Part shown: positions 14,843 through 23,724 of the stretch, piece after piece | How positions within the stretch are numbered: the stretch's first letter is position 1 | Layout of the letters: each line of letters starts with the position of its first letter | NCBI GenBank assembly: GCA_936924235.1 | Contig: CAKZHN010000503.1 | Span: 1 to 33,669 of the forward strand | DNA from: an uncultured Rhodoplanes sp. | Lineage (GTDB): Bacteria > Pseudomonadota > Alphaproteobacteria > Rhizobiales > Xanthobacteraceae | DNA length: 33,669 bases | Direction of reading: 5' to 3' | Notes under the pieces: generated by a model | What the model was told of the DNA's origin: nothing | The model's database searches: none | Seen by the model: the letters and a program-made list of their open reading frames with translations, nothing else | Made by a program: the position numbers and the translations under genes

Positions 14843-17800
14843 GTGGAGCCCACGCCGAGCGCGGTGCACAGCTTGAAACCCGACCTGACACGCCCGGCAA
14901 ACGGCGCCGCGCAAAACGATGCTCGTGGGGACGCCCCAACGGCACGGCGTCATTTGCGGGCAGAGCATTGGCTGATGATCTGCGGCCTTTTGCTCATGGG
15001 CGCCGTTCTCGCCGGCGCCGCCGGCATCATCGCGAATCTCCATCATCGTTCCATGACCTCGCATGCCCGCGAGCTGGAAAACACGGCGCGGATTCTTGCC
15101 GATCAAACCGAGCGCGCGTTCGAGACCGTTCGCCTGATGCAGGCTGGGTTGGTCGAGCGGGTGAATGATCTCAATGTCGCTTCGGCCGAAGATTTTGAGC
15201 GGGCGATGTCGGGCTATCACAATCATCTGATGCTCAAGGACAAGCTCGGCAACTGGCCGCACGTCGGATCGCTGTCGTTGTTCAATTCCCGGGGCAAGCT
15301 GTTCAATTTCTCGCGCTTCTGGCCGCTTCCAGATATCGACGTCACCGATCGAGACTTTTTCCAGGCGCTCAAATCAGATCCGAAACGAACCTTCTTCCTG
15401 GGTGAGCCAGTCCAGAATCGAGCGACGGGTTCCTGGACCATTCACCTTGCACGCAGGATTTCCGGCCCGAACGGCGAATTTCTTGGCCTGGTTTCGGGCG
15501 CGATGGAGATGAGCTACTTCAACAGCTATTTCGGCAGCCTTCGGCTCGAGAGCGGCAGCACGATCTCGCTCCTCCGTGATGACGGCGCATTGCTTGCAAG
15601 CTTTCCCGATTTCGATCTGTCACAGGCCCGCTCCGACAAACGGCGGGCCGCGCTCCTCAACGTCATCAGCCAGGCGAAGGATGGCATTTACCAGGGCTCC
15701 CTCGCCAGCGACGGCGTGCAGCGTCTGGTCGTAGCGCGAAAGCTCACGCAGTACCCATTCGTCATTGCCGCAACTCAGTCACTCGATCAGGTTCTTGCCG
15801 AGTGGCGCAGCGCGGCCGTCTACATTTCCATCGCGTCCGGCCTGTTGATCACGGTGATCGGTGTTGTTGTCTATCTCGGCATTCGGCAACTTAAGAATCT
15901 TGCGGCTCTCTTGAAGGCGCATGCCGACCAGAATCAGAAAATACAGCTCGACGCGGCCATCAATAACATGCCGCAAGGCTTGGTGATGTTCGACGATTCG
16001 GAACGAATCGTCCTGTGCAACAGCCGCTATGTCGAGATGTACGGGCTGTCGCCCGAGATCGTGAGGCCCGGCTGCAGCTTCGACGATCTGACTTCGCACC
16101 GGCATCAAACCGGATCGCTGGTCGGCGACCTTGACCAGCACCGCCGGAAAATCCGGGAGAGCGTGGTCAACAAGACGGCCTGTGAGTTCATCATACCCAC
16201 CAGCGATGGCCGCTTGATCAGGACGGTGAACACGCCGCTGGCGTCCGGCGGGCGGATCGTCACACACGACGACATTACCGAACGTCAAAACACGTTGCTG
16301 GAACTCGAGCGAACTCACGCATTCCTGAATACGATTATCGAGAACGTGCCGGTCACGATCTACGTCAAAGACGCACGCGATGGCCGCTACATTCTTGTCA
16401 ACCAGGCGGCCGAGAAACTGTGGGGCAGGTCGCGAAACGAGGTCTTGGGGAAAACCTCCCGCGGCATGTTCCCGCCGGCGACCGCCGCCGCAATCGAGGC
16501 GCGAGATCAGGATCTCCTCGACAACAGCGAGCAGGCGCTCAGTCATGCCATGCATCGGCTCGAAATGCCGAACGGCAATACTCATCTGGTTACTTCAAAA
16601 CGATTGACGATATTCGATGAGAACAACCAGCCACGATATCTGCTCGGCGTTATCGAAGACATAACCGATCGCGAGCGCGCCAACGAGAAGATTTCCTTCA
16701 TGGCGCACCATGATTTGCTGACGGGTCTCGCCAACCGGGCTCTGCTCAAGGAGAGAATCGAACAAGCACGGGCGCGTCTGCAGCAGCGCGGCGAGCCATT
16801 CTCGATCCTTCTGCTCGATCTCGATCATTTCAAAGACGTCAACGACACCCTGGGGCATCATGTCGGCGACGCCCTGCTGAAGGCCGTCGCGGAGCGGCTG
16901 CAATCCGCGCTCTGCGAGACCGATGTGCTGGCACGCCTGGGCGGCGACGAGTTTGCCATCCTGCAGGCGGGGTCGGCGGACCCGCACGCAGCGGCCAGTG
17001 CTCTCGCTGACAAGATTCTGGCGGTCGTTGGCAAGCCGTACGAAATCGAAGGTTCGAGCATAACGGTCGGGACCAGCATCGGCATCGGACTGGCGCCGCG
17101 CGATGGGACCGAGCCAAATGATCTGATGAAGAAGGCGGATCTGGCGCTCTACCGGCAGAAAGCCGAGGGCCGCAACGGCTATCGGTTTTTCGATGTCCAG
17201 ATGATGATCGAAGTCGACGCGCGGCATCGGCTCGGAAACGAGTTGCGCAACGCAATCGACAACGGCGGCCTGGATCTCCACTACCAGCCCATCATCGATA
17301 CCGCATCCCGAAGATTGTGCGGCGTGGAAGCGCTCGTTCGCTGGCAGCGCCCGGGTCTGGGCTACATTCCTCCGGATCAATTCATCCCGCTGGCGGAGGA
17401 GAGCGGCTTGATTGTACCGCTGGGCGATTGGGTCTTGCAGAAGGCATGCAAGGATGCGGTGAGCTGGCCCGCTGACGTAAAGGTGTCGGTCAATTTGTCG
17501 CCGGTGCAATTCAAGAAGGCCAATCTCTTTGACGTCATCTTGTGCGCGCTTGTCGAATCCGGGCTGCCGCCCGAGCGGCTGGAGCTGGAATTGACCGAGT
17601 CGATCCTGATCGAAAATCACGTGGAAATCCTGCCGACGATCCGGCAACTCAAGAATCTGGGCGTCTCGATCGTTCTCGATGATTTTGGCACCGGCTATTC
17701 GTCGCTGCACTATTTGACCATGTTCCCCTTTGACAAGATCAAGATCGACAAGTCCTTCGTCCGCGACATGACGAAGCGCGCGGAGTGTGCGGCCGTCATA

Positions 17801-18010
17801 TCGGCCGTCTTGACGCTCGGGCGGATTCTCGAAATCTCGATCACGGCGGAAGGGATTGAGACAGAACAGCAGTTTGAAGCGCTGCGCGCGGCCGGCGTGA
17901 ACATGGCCCAGGGCTATCTGTTCGGCAAAGCCTGTCCTGGACCCGAGCTCAATTTTGGCCAGTTCGCCAAGGGCAGCGCGGCGGGTCGTACGGCGGACGC
18001 GGCGGCCTGA
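14843..18010 (+). CDS. Cache-PAS-GGDEF-EAL cyclic-di-GMP protein
   Basis: From the GTG at 14843 the product has 1055 residues. Order: membrane span about 44-66; periplasmic Cache-like sensor about 70-318; second span about 325-347; two PAS domains (about 365-480 and 490-610); GGDEF domain with GGDEF near 700-704; EAL domain with EAL near 829-831. The EAL residues for metal and catalysis all look present (VEALVRW, VSVNLSPVQF, ELELTESIL, VLDDFGTGYSSL, IKIDKSF, TAEGIETEQQ), so it should hydrolyse cyclic di-GMP. The GGDEF motif is intact, but the inhibitory RxxD site reads CETD. A TTG at 14771 would add 24 residues but has no ribosome site; GTG 14843 has GGGGA and lies properly downstream of the CtrA-like site. 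A DUF2336 gene follows after 59 bases. Confidence 0.95.
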   Translation: MEPTPSAVHSLKPDLTRPANGAAQNDARGDAPTARRHLRAEHWLMICGLLLMGAVLAGAAGIIANLHHRSMTSHARELENTARILADQTERAFETVRLMQAGLVERVNDLNVASAEDFERAMSGYHNHLMLKDKLGNWPHVGSLSLFNSRGKLFNFSRFWPLPDIDVTDRDFFQALKSDPKRTFFLGEPVQNRATGSWTIHLARRISGPNGEFLGLVSGAMEMSYFNSYFGSLRLESGSTISLLRDDGALLASFPDFDLSQARSDKRRAALLNVISQAKDGIYQGSLASDGVQRLVVARKLTQYPFVIAATQSLDQVLAEWRSAAVYISIASGLLITVIGVVVYLGIRQLKNLAALLKAHADQNQKIQLDAAINNMPQGLVMFDDSERIVLCNSRYVEMYGLSPEIVRPGCSFDDLTSHRHQTGSLVGDLDQHRRKIRESVVNKTACEFIIPTSDGRLIRTVNTPLASGGRIVTHDDITERQNTLLELERTHAFLNTIIENVPVTIYVKDARDGRYILVNQAAEKLWGRSRNEVLGKTSRGMFPPATAAAIEARDQDLLDNSEQALSHAMHRLEMPNGNTHLVTSKRLTIFDENNQPRYLLGVIEDITDRERANEKISFMAHHDLLTGLANRALLKERIEQARARLQQRGEPFSILLLDLDHFKDVNDTLGHHVGDALLKAVAERLQSALCETDVLARLGGDEFAILQAGSADPHAAASALADKILAVVGKPYEIEGSSITVGTSIGIGLAPRDGTEPNDLMKKADLALYRQKAEGRNGYRFFDVQMMIEVDARHRLGNELRNAIDNGGLDLHYQPIIDTASRRLCGVEALVRWQRPGLGYIPPDQFIPLAEESGLIVPLGDWVLQKACKDAVSWPADVKVSVNLSPVQFKKANLFDVILCALVESGLPPERLELELTESILIENHVEILPTIRQLKNLGVSIVLDDFGTGYSSLHYLTMFPFDKIKIDKSFVRDMTKRAECAAVISAVLTLGRILEISITAEGIETEQQFEALRAAGVNMAQGYLFGKACPGPELNFGQFAKGSAAGRTADAAA

Positions 18011-18069
18011 AGGAGTCATGAGCCGGAATTTGAAATGCGCCCCGCGATGCCTGTTTTGGAAACCGAATC

Positions 18070-19173
18070 ATGAATGAAACATTGGCCCGGATTGACGACC
18101 TCGATGAGTTGATCGCGGACAAGGCCATTGGGCATCGTGCCGACGCGCTGCGACGCATTACGGACCTCTTTGTGTCCACGTCCGGGCAGATATCGGACGA
18201 TCAGGTCGCGCTGTTCGACGACGTGATGGGGAAGCTCGTCCGGGAAATCGATGCCTCCGCCCGGGCCGCGTACAGCGCCAGGATGGCGTCGCTGCCCGAC
18301 ACGCCGCCGCAGGTCGTCCGGACGCTGGCGCTGGACGACAATATTGAAGTGGCCGAACCGATTCTTGCGAATTCAGAACGCCTCGACGAAGCAACGCTGG
18401 TCGAGGGGGCGAAAACAAAGAGCCAGGGGCATCTTCTCGCTATTTCCCGGCGCAGCAGTCTGTCGGAGGCTGTGACCGATGTGCTGGTGGATCGCGGCAA
18501 CCGGGAAGTGGCTTTGAGCACGGCGGGCAATCACGGCGCCAGGTTTTCGGAACAGGGATATTCGACCCTGGTCCAAAGGGCCGAGGCGGATGGGGATCTG
18601 GCGGCGCAGGTGTGGGCGATGCCGGCTATTCCGCGCCAGCATCTCTTGAAGTTGTTTTCGGATGCATCCGCAGCCGTTCAATCGAGGCTTTGCGATGTCG
18701 ACAGCAACAAGGCTGCTCTCATTCGCACCATGGTCTCGAAAGCCTCCGAGCAGATTCAGGCAAAATCGCGGGAGGATTCGCCCGTCTATGCGGCCGCAGA
18801 GGCGTCGGTCAGAGCGCTGCATGCGTCTGGCCAACTATCTGAAGCCCGGTTGGCGGATTTTGCGAATGCAGGAAAATTCGAAGAGGCGGCCATTGCGCTG
18901 TCGATTCTATGCGGACTGCCCATCGGTTCTGTCGAACGCGTATTCCTGCTGGGGGAATGGGGACACATTCTGGTGCTGGCCAAAGCCATCGGCGCATCGT
19001 GGGACACTGTGAGGGCGCTTCTGAAATTGAAGCTCAACCCTGCGAAGGACTCCGGCGCGGAACTGGAATCGCTGTATCGAAAATTCACATCCCTGACGCC
19101 GGGTACGGCGGCCAGGATCATGCAGTTCTATGAGCTACGGGCGCGCGCAGCGGTGGCAAAAGCCAAGCGCTGA
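18070..19173 (+). CDS. DUF2336 domain protein
   Basis: The 367-residue product has the features of the DUF2336 family (PF10098), helical-repeat proteins of unknown role found almost only in alphaproteobacteria. The family pattern shows as repeated short helices: LVREIDASARAAYSARMA, then ALDDNIEVAEPILANSERLDE (low-GC neighbours of the HEAT type), then SRRSSLSEAVTDVLVDRGNREV with the characteristic RGN. There is no membrane span or signal peptide, so it is cytoplasmic. It sits 59 bases after the GGDEF-EAL gene with a GGAAA ribosome site, so both are probably one transcript and a link to cyclic-di-GMP signalling or motility is plausible. That link is inference from position alone. Confidence 0.85.
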   Translation: MNETLARIDDLDELIADKAIGHRADALRRITDLFVSTSGQISDDQVALFDDVMGKLVREIDASARAAYSARMASLPDTPPQVVRTLALDDNIEVAEPILANSERLDEATLVEGAKTKSQGHLLAISRRSSLSEAVTDVLVDRGNREVALSTAGNHGARFSEQGYSTLVQRAEADGDLAAQVWAMPAIPRQHLLKLFSDASAAVQSRLCDVDSNKAALIRTMVSKASEQIQAKSREDSPVYAAAEASVRALHASGQLSEARLADFANAGKFEEAAIALSILCGLPIGSVERVFLLGEWGHILVLAKAIGASWDTVRALLKLKLNPAKDSGAELESLYRKFTSLTPGTAARIMQFYELRARAAVAKAKR

Positions 19174-19190
19174 GCGCACCACCGCAGGCC

Positions 19191-19220
19191 TGACGCCGAG
19201 GCGTCAAACTACTCAGTTTG
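19191..19220. terminator. Two small hairpins between convergent genes
   Basis: TGACGCC-GA-GGCGTCA (19191-19206) and CAAACT-ACTC-AGTTTG (19205-19220) lie in the 50-base gap between the convergent DUF2336 and DUF938 genes. Neither has a long T-tract, though the second ends in TTTG. Together they could slow or stop transcription from either side. Confidence 0.4.
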
Positions 19221-19223
19221 AGG

Positions 19224-19886
19224 TCATCGCTCGAACACCAGGACCGCGTTGTTCGACGGCATCTCGACCAGTTCGATGAAGCGAAGCTTGTTCGCATTGG
19301 CGAGCTTCCGCAAATCCGCCGTGTCGCGCACGCCCCACGCCGGATCGCGGCTGCGCAGGCTCTGGTCGAACGCCGCATTGCTCGGCGCGTTGTGCGCGCC
19401 GTCGCGGCGGAACGGGCCATAGAGGAACAGCCGCCCGCCGGGCGCGAGATGCCGGGCAGCGCCGGCGAACAGGCCTTCCGCCACCGCCCACGGCGCGATG
19501 TGGATCACGTTGGCGCAGAACATCGCGATGAACGATTCCGGCAGACCGCGCTCGCGCAGTTGCCAATCCGGCTTGCTGGCGTCGAGCGGCACCGGCGCCC
19601 GAACGTCGGCGATCTTGGCGTGCTCACGCCACGCCGCGATGCTGCGCAGGTGACTGTCGTTGAGGTCGGTCGGCCACCAGACGATGCCGGGCAGGCGGCT
19701 TGCGAAGGCCACGGCATGCTGGCCGGTGCCGCTGCCGATTTCGAGCACGTCGCCGTTGCGGCCGCGGAGAAAGCCTTCAAGCACCGGCGCGATCGCCGCG
19801 TGATTGCGGTGGAACGCCGCGGCGTCGAGGCGCCCGTCTTCCGGCGGCGCGCCGTCCTTGCCAAACTCGACCACAAACTCAGGCAT
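19224..19886 (-). CDS. DUF938 SAM-dependent methyltransferase-like protein
   Basis: A 220-residue protein with a class I methyltransferase core. The SAM-binding loop is VLEIGSGTGQHAVAF (about 47-61), the acidic second strand WPTDLND, and the post-strand-4 motif FCANVIHIAPW, which is typical of DUF938 (PF06080) proteins. DUF938 members are widespread and have no firmly known substrate that I can name. It starts 15 bases after the stop codon of the SDR gene, and a GGACG/GAAAG stretch precedes the ATG, so the two are probably one operon transcribed leftwards. There is no signal peptide; it should be cytoplasmic. The family call is confident, and the acceptor molecule is unknown. Confidence 0.9.
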   Translation of the reverse strand: MPEFVVEFGKDGAPPEDGRLDAAAFHRNHAAIAPVLEGFLRGRNGDVLEIGSGTGQHAVAFASRLPGIVWWPTDLNDSHLRSIAAWREHAKIADVRAPVPLDASKPDWQLRERGLPESFIAMFCANVIHIAPWAVAEGLFAGAARHLAPGGRLFLYGPFRRDGAHNAPSNAAFDQSLRSRDPAWGVRDTADLRKLANANKLRFIELVEMPSNNAVLVFER

Positions 19887-19901
19887 CTTTCACACGTCCT
19901 T

Positions 19902-20708
19902 TTACGCCACCACGCCGTCCCAGCCACCGTCATGGGCGATGACCTGGCCCGTGACGTAATGCGACGCATCGCTGGCGAGGTAGATCACAAGCCCCACAAG
20001 ATCGTCAGGCACGCCGCGATGCTTCATGGCGATGCGGGCGTGGATCGCCTCTTCGAAGATGCGCATATCGTCCGCCGTCGAGGCCGCGCGGCGTTCGGCG
20101 CCCAATGCCGTGCCGCCATGCCATCCCGGCGCGATCGCGTTGCTGCGGATCTTTTCCGGCGCGTATTCGGCCGCCACCTGCCGGGTGAAGCCGATCACAC
20201 CGGCCTTCGCGGCCGAATAGCTGATCGAGCCTGCCGGTGAGCCCGGCCAGAAGCCGCGCAAGCCTAAGACCGAGGAAATGTTGATGATCGAGCCCGGGCC
20301 CGGCAGCATCAGCGCCAGCGCCTTGCGCGTCGTCAGGAACACGCCGCGCAGGTTGATCGCCATCAGCCGGTCCCAGTCCGCCACGCTGTATTCGTGGGTG
20401 CGCATGGCGTTGGTGTTGATGCCGGCGTTGTTGATGAGGATGTCGACGCGGCCGTAGGTCGCCTCGATCTCCTTCCACAACTGGTCCACGGATTTCTCGT
20501 CGGCCACGTCCACATGGGCCGGCTCGGCCTTGCCGCGCGACTGCTTGGCGAGCGAGGCGGTCTCGTCGGCGCCGGCGAGGTTGCGGTCGGCGCAGACCAC
20601 CGTTGCGCCAAACGCGGCAAGGCCGAGCGAAAAGGATCGGCCGAGACCGTTGCCCGCGCCGGTAACCACGGCGACCTTGCCGTCGAGGCGGAACAGGTTC
20701 TCGAACAT
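19902..20708 (-). CDS. SDR family NAD(P)-dependent oxidoreductase
   Basis: The 268-residue protein is a classical short-chain dehydrogenase/reductase. The nucleotide loop is TGAGNGLG (16-23), NNAG sits at 93-96, the catalytic serine is about 145-146 (NISSVLG), and Tyr164 with Lys168 form the YSAAK motif. An Asp at the end of the second strand (CADRN) suggests preference for NAD over NADP. These enzymes oxidise or reduce hydroxyl/keto groups of many small molecules, including intermediates of aromatic and fatty-acid breakdown. It is the first gene of a leftward pair with the DUF938 gene and is divergent from the FAD monooxygenase across 121 bases, so a shared regulatory region is likely. The start has no good ribosome site. 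Confidence 0.93.
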   Translation of the reverse strand: MFENLFRLDGKVAVVTGAGNGLGRSFSLGLAAFGATVVCADRNLAGADETASLAKQSRGKAEPAHVDVADEKSVDQLWKEIEATYGRVDILINNAGINTNAMRTHEYSVADWDRLMAINLRGVFLTTRKALALMLPGPGSIINISSVLGLRGFWPGSPAGSISYSAAKAGVIGFTRQVAAEYAPEKIRSNAIAPGWHGGTALGAERRAASTADDMRIFEEAIHARIAMKHRGVPDDLVGLVIYLASDASHYVTGQVIAHDGGWDGVVA

Positions 20709-20829
20709 GCGATGACGGCCGCCGTTTGGATGTTCACGCGCAAGGAATTTCAGTATTCATGCCACGGGCCAGCCGGGCTCGCCAGCGCGGCCGGGCAGAG
20801 CAGGGGCGCGTTGTTGTCGGGGAGTGGGA

Positions 20830-22422
20830 ATGGCCAGGCGTTTTCAGGTGGTGATCGTGGGGGGCGGGCCGGTCGGCGTGGCGCTCGCCGTGCAGCTCGG
20901 CATGCGGGGCGTGACCTGCGGGCTGGTCGAAACCCGCACGGACTCGGGCCGCATCCCCAAGGGCCAGAACCTCACCCACCGCACGCTCGAGACGTTCTAC
21001 TTCATGGGCCTGGTCGATGAGCTGCGCGCCGTGCGGCTAATGCCGCCGGGTTTCGCGATCGGCGAGATCACCACCTATCGCGACCTCAACAGCCCGTATT
21101 TCCACGCGCCGCAGGGCCGCTCCATGGTCCACGACTATTACTTCCAGCGGAACGACCGGCTGCCGCAATACCAGATGGAGAAGGTGCTGCGCGCCAAGAT
21201 GGACGCGCTGCCCGGCGTCGAGGCGCGCTTCGGCTGGACCGCGAAGACCGTCGAGCAGGATCATGACGGCGTGCGGGTCGCGATCGAGAAGGGTTCTGAG
21301 AAGGAAACCTGGGAGGCCGACTACGTGGTCGGCTGCGACGGCGGCCATTCGCTCGTCCGCGAGCAGATCGGCATCACGCGCAGCGGCACCGACTTCGACG
21401 AGCTGATGGCGCTGGTGGTGTTCCGTTCGAAGGAATTCCACGAAGGCCTGAAGCAGCGCTATCCGGAGCGCTCGACCTACCGGGCGATGCACCCCGAGCT
21501 GAAGGGCTACTGGAAGTTCTTCGGTCGCATCGACGTCGGCGAAGGCTTCTTCTTCCACGCGCCGGTGCCGAAGAACACCACGCGCGAGAACTTCGATTTC
21601 ACCAAAATGCTGCACGAGGCCGCGGGCTTTCCGTTCAAGGTCGAGTACGACCATGTCGGCTTCTGGGACCTGCGCGTCGCGGTCGCGGACAAATACCAGG
21701 TCGGCCGCTGCTTCATTGCGGGCGATGCCGCCCACAGCCATCCGCCCTATGGCGGCTTCGGCCTCAACAACGGGCTCGAGGACGCGGTCAATCTCGGCTG
21801 GAAGCTCGCGGCGAAGCTGCAGGGCTGGGGCGGCGATACGTTGCTGGAATCCTACAGCGACGAGCGCCGGCCGATCTTCTACGAGGTGGCCGAGGACTTC
21901 ATCGCCAAGCGCATCCGTATCGATGGCGCGTTCCTCGACCGCTACAACCCGGACCGCGACAAGGCCGAGTTCGAGCGCGCCTGGAAAGACAAAGAAACCG
22001 ACATGGACACCCGCGCCCAGGTCTATGAGCCGAACTACGAGGGCTCGCCGGTGGTGTTCGGCCCGCCGGGCGGCAAGTCCACCGCTCACGGCGTGCACGT
22101 GTTCAAGGCGCGCACCGGGCATCATCTGGTGCCGCAGAAGCTCACGTCAGGGCGGGATGTGTTCGAGGAGCTCGGGCCGGGCTTCACGCTGCTGGCGTTC
22201 GGCGCCGACGATGCCGCGGTGAAGGCGTTCGAGGATGCGGCCGCGGCGACGAAGGTGCCGCTGAAGGTGGTGCGCGATACTTACGCCGATGGCCGGACCA
22301 AATACGAGACGCAGATGATCCTGGTCCGCCCGGACCAGTTCATCGCCTGGACCGGCGACAAGGCACCGGACAACGCCAGCCATGTGATGCACACGGTTGC
22401 GGGCCGCGGCCCGGTGATGTGA
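20830..22422 (+). CDS. Class A FAD-dependent monooxygenase (aromatic hydroxylase type)
   Basis: The 530-residue product is a flavoprotein hydroxylase of the PheA/TfdB/MhpA type. Domains: FAD-binding GxGxxG (VIVGGGPVG, 8-16), the DG motif GCDGGHSLVRE (168-178) that touches both FAD and NAD(P)H, the GD motif FIAGDAAHSHPP (295-306) with GFGLNNGLEDA, and a thioredoxin-like C-terminal domain (about 400-530) ending in the family phrase MILVRPDQFIAWTGDKAPDN. Such enzymes insert one oxygen atom into phenolic or related rings using NAD(P)H. The ATG at 20830 follows GGGGAG by five bases and is preferred to a GTG six bases earlier. It lies beside an SDR, an amidohydrolase and Bug receptors, so a role in aromatic or heteroaromatic breakdown fits. 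The substrate is not deducible. Confidence 0.94.
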   Translation: MARRFQVVIVGGGPVGVALAVQLGMRGVTCGLVETRTDSGRIPKGQNLTHRTLETFYFMGLVDELRAVRLMPPGFAIGEITTYRDLNSPYFHAPQGRSMVHDYYFQRNDRLPQYQMEKVLRAKMDALPGVEARFGWTAKTVEQDHDGVRVAIEKGSEKETWEADYVVGCDGGHSLVREQIGITRSGTDFDELMALVVFRSKEFHEGLKQRYPERSTYRAMHPELKGYWKFFGRIDVGEGFFFHAPVPKNTTRENFDFTKMLHEAAGFPFKVEYDHVGFWDLRVAVADKYQVGRCFIAGDAAHSHPPYGGFGLNNGLEDAVNLGWKLAAKLQGWGGDTLLESYSDERRPIFYEVAEDFIAKRIRIDGAFLDRYNPDRDKAEFERAWKDKETDMDTRAQVYEPNYEGSPVVFGPPGGKSTAHGVHVFKARTGHHLVPQKLTSGRDVFEELGPGFTLLAFGADDAAVKAFEDAAAATKVPLKVVRDTYADGRTKYETQMILVRPDQFIAWTGDKAPDNASHVMHTVAGRGPVM

Positions 22423-22431
22423 GCGGTTGAG

Positions 22432-22716
22432 CTAGCGCGCCGGCGTATCCGAAGCGGTGCACGCCGCAGCCTTCGGTGTGCAGGCGATACCGACATTGGA
22501 GCACGACACCGCGCCGTCGGCTGCGCGCACGCAGGTGCGGCAGCCGTCGGACCATTCGCGGCAGGTGGCGGATGGCGGCGTGAGCGGACTGGCATCGGCC
22601 GGCGCCTGAACCGGCGCGGGCTCCGTCTTTGGCTCGAGCGGCAGATCGGCCGCGAGCGCCGGCGCGATCGAGATCAGCGCCGCCGCGATCAAGAAGCATC
22701 TCACGCCATCGCCCAT
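22432..22716 (-). CDS. Small secreted six-cysteine protein, unknown function
   Basis: A 94-residue precursor with a signal peptide (about 1-22, cleavage after ALA-A). The mature part begins with a proline/glutamate-rich stretch and then has six cysteines at 52, 59, 62, 72, 79 and 86, in the pattern CREWSDGCRTC, then SC, AC, AC. Three disulfides are possible in the periplasm. I do not recognise a named family, though similar short proteins with this cysteine core seem common in Bradyrhizobiaceae. It starts 13 bases after the amidohydrolase stop, so it is probably the last gene of that operon, and its stop is nine bases from the stop of the convergent monooxygenase gene. Confidence 0.72.
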   Translation of the reverse strand: MGDGVRCFLIAAALISIAPALAADLPLEPKTEPAPVQAPADASPLTPPSATCREWSDGCRTCVRAADGAVSCSNVGIACTPKAAACTASDTPAR

Positions 22717-22729
22717 GGCGTCACTCCGT

Positions 22730-23629
22730 TCAGATCTTCGGGAAGCCGAAGACGTCCGCCGGATTGTCCACGAAGATCAGCTTACGCGTCTTCTCGTCCG
22801 GCACCCAGTCCAGCACCTGATCGAGCAGCGCGATGTCATTGGGCATCGGCTTGAAGTACTGCGGATGCGGCCAGTCCGAGCCCCACAGCAGCCGGTTCGG
22901 CGCGTGCTCGACGAGCTTCTTAACCAGCGGATCGGTGTCCGAGAACGGGAAGTTGTCCTGCTTGGAGATGCGCGGCGACAGCTTCAGCCAGCAGCGGCCG
23001 GTGTCGAGGCATTGCAGCACGAACTTGAAACCGTCGCCGTTGATGCCCTTGGCCGGATCGACGCCGCCCATGTGCTCCAGCACGAACTTGCCGGGCGTCT
23101 TGAGGATGTGCGGCTTCCAGGCGTCCATCTGCGCTTCGTCGGCGCGATGCAGGTAGTGCATCGACCAGCCGCGTTCGGTGGTGCGGGCGACCATTTTCTG
23201 GTCGATCTCCTTGGTCAGCCGCCAGGTGATGCGGTAGCCGACCACGCCGGACTTGGTAAGGATATCGAGTTCGCCGTCGGTGATGTGCGGCCACGGCACG
23301 ATCACCGAACGGATGCGGTCGCCGAGCCGGTTCTGCGCGTGCAGCGCGATCTCGTAGTTGTGCTCGTACATCATCGACAGCACGTGCAGCCCGCGCGACA
23401 GCCCCAGCGCGTCCTGCATCTTCAGCCAGTCCTCGATCGGCGTGTCCTCGAACTGCAGATGGCTGAACACGTGGTTCGGCTTCAGCGTGAACTGCTGCTG
23501 CGGCCCGATGAAATGGAAATGGCAGTCGGTGGCGCCGGGCGGCAGCTTCAGCTTCGGCTTGGGATAGTTGCGGTCGATCTTCGGCGAGAACGGGCGGGTG
23601 TCGGGAGCAGGGGAGGTCGTGGTGTTCAT
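22730..23629 (-). CDS. Amidohydrolase 2 family metal hydrolase
   Basis: A 299-residue TIM-barrel hydrolase of PF04909, the family of 2-pyrone-4,6-dicarboxylate lactonase (LigI) and ACMS decarboxylase. Metal-ligand positions are visible: the HxH pair His37/His39 (TDCHFHF), a conserved His in VLEHMGG (about 186), and Asp252 in WGSDWPHPQYF. The LigI-like sequence NRLLWGSDWPHP and the total length fit a lactone hydrolase better than a decarboxylase. It lies in the leftward run ABM protein, Bug receptor, amidohydrolase, cysteine-rich protein. With the monooxygenase next door it may hydrolyse a ring-cleavage product. The ATG at 23629 has only a weak ribosome site; a palindromic repeat lies just upstream. 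Confidence 0.9.
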   Translation of the reverse strand: MNTTTSPAPDTRPFSPKIDRNYPKPKLKLPPGATDCHFHFIGPQQQFTLKPNHVFSHLQFEDTPIEDWLKMQDALGLSRGLHVLSMMYEHNYEIALHAQNRLGDRIRSVIVPWPHITDGELDILTKSGVVGYRITWRLTKEIDQKMVARTTERGWSMHYLHRADEAQMDAWKPHILKTPGKFVLEHMGGVDPAKGINGDGFKFVLQCLDTGRCWLKLSPRISKQDNFPFSDTDPLVKKLVEHAPNRLLWGSDWPHPQYFKPMPNDIALLDQVLDWVPDEKTRKLIFVDNPADVFGFPKI

Positions 23630-23652
23630 GGTGTTTCCAGGTGTTGCAGCTT

Positions 23653-23703
23653 GTGTCCCGGGCGCAGCGCACCGCGAAGTGGCGCGCCGCAGACCCGGGA
23701 CAC
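23653..23703. repeat. Palindromic intergenic repeat
   Basis: GTGTCCCGGG (23653-23662) is the exact inverse of CCCGGGACAC (23694-23703), and inside it GCGCACC and GGCGCGC form an imperfect inner stem around GCGAAGT. The element lies between two leftward genes (Bug receptor and amidohydrolase) and could reduce read-through or stabilise the transcript. I recall such GTGTCCCGGGCGCAGCGC repeats as common in Bradyrhizobium-like genomes. Confidence 0.8.
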
Positions 23704-23724
23704 GTGGGGAGAAAGCAGTGCTAG

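Noticed and set aside
16595..18019. 474-residue open frame on the minus strand
   Set aside because: Antisense to the GGDEF-EAL coding region; no domain visible.
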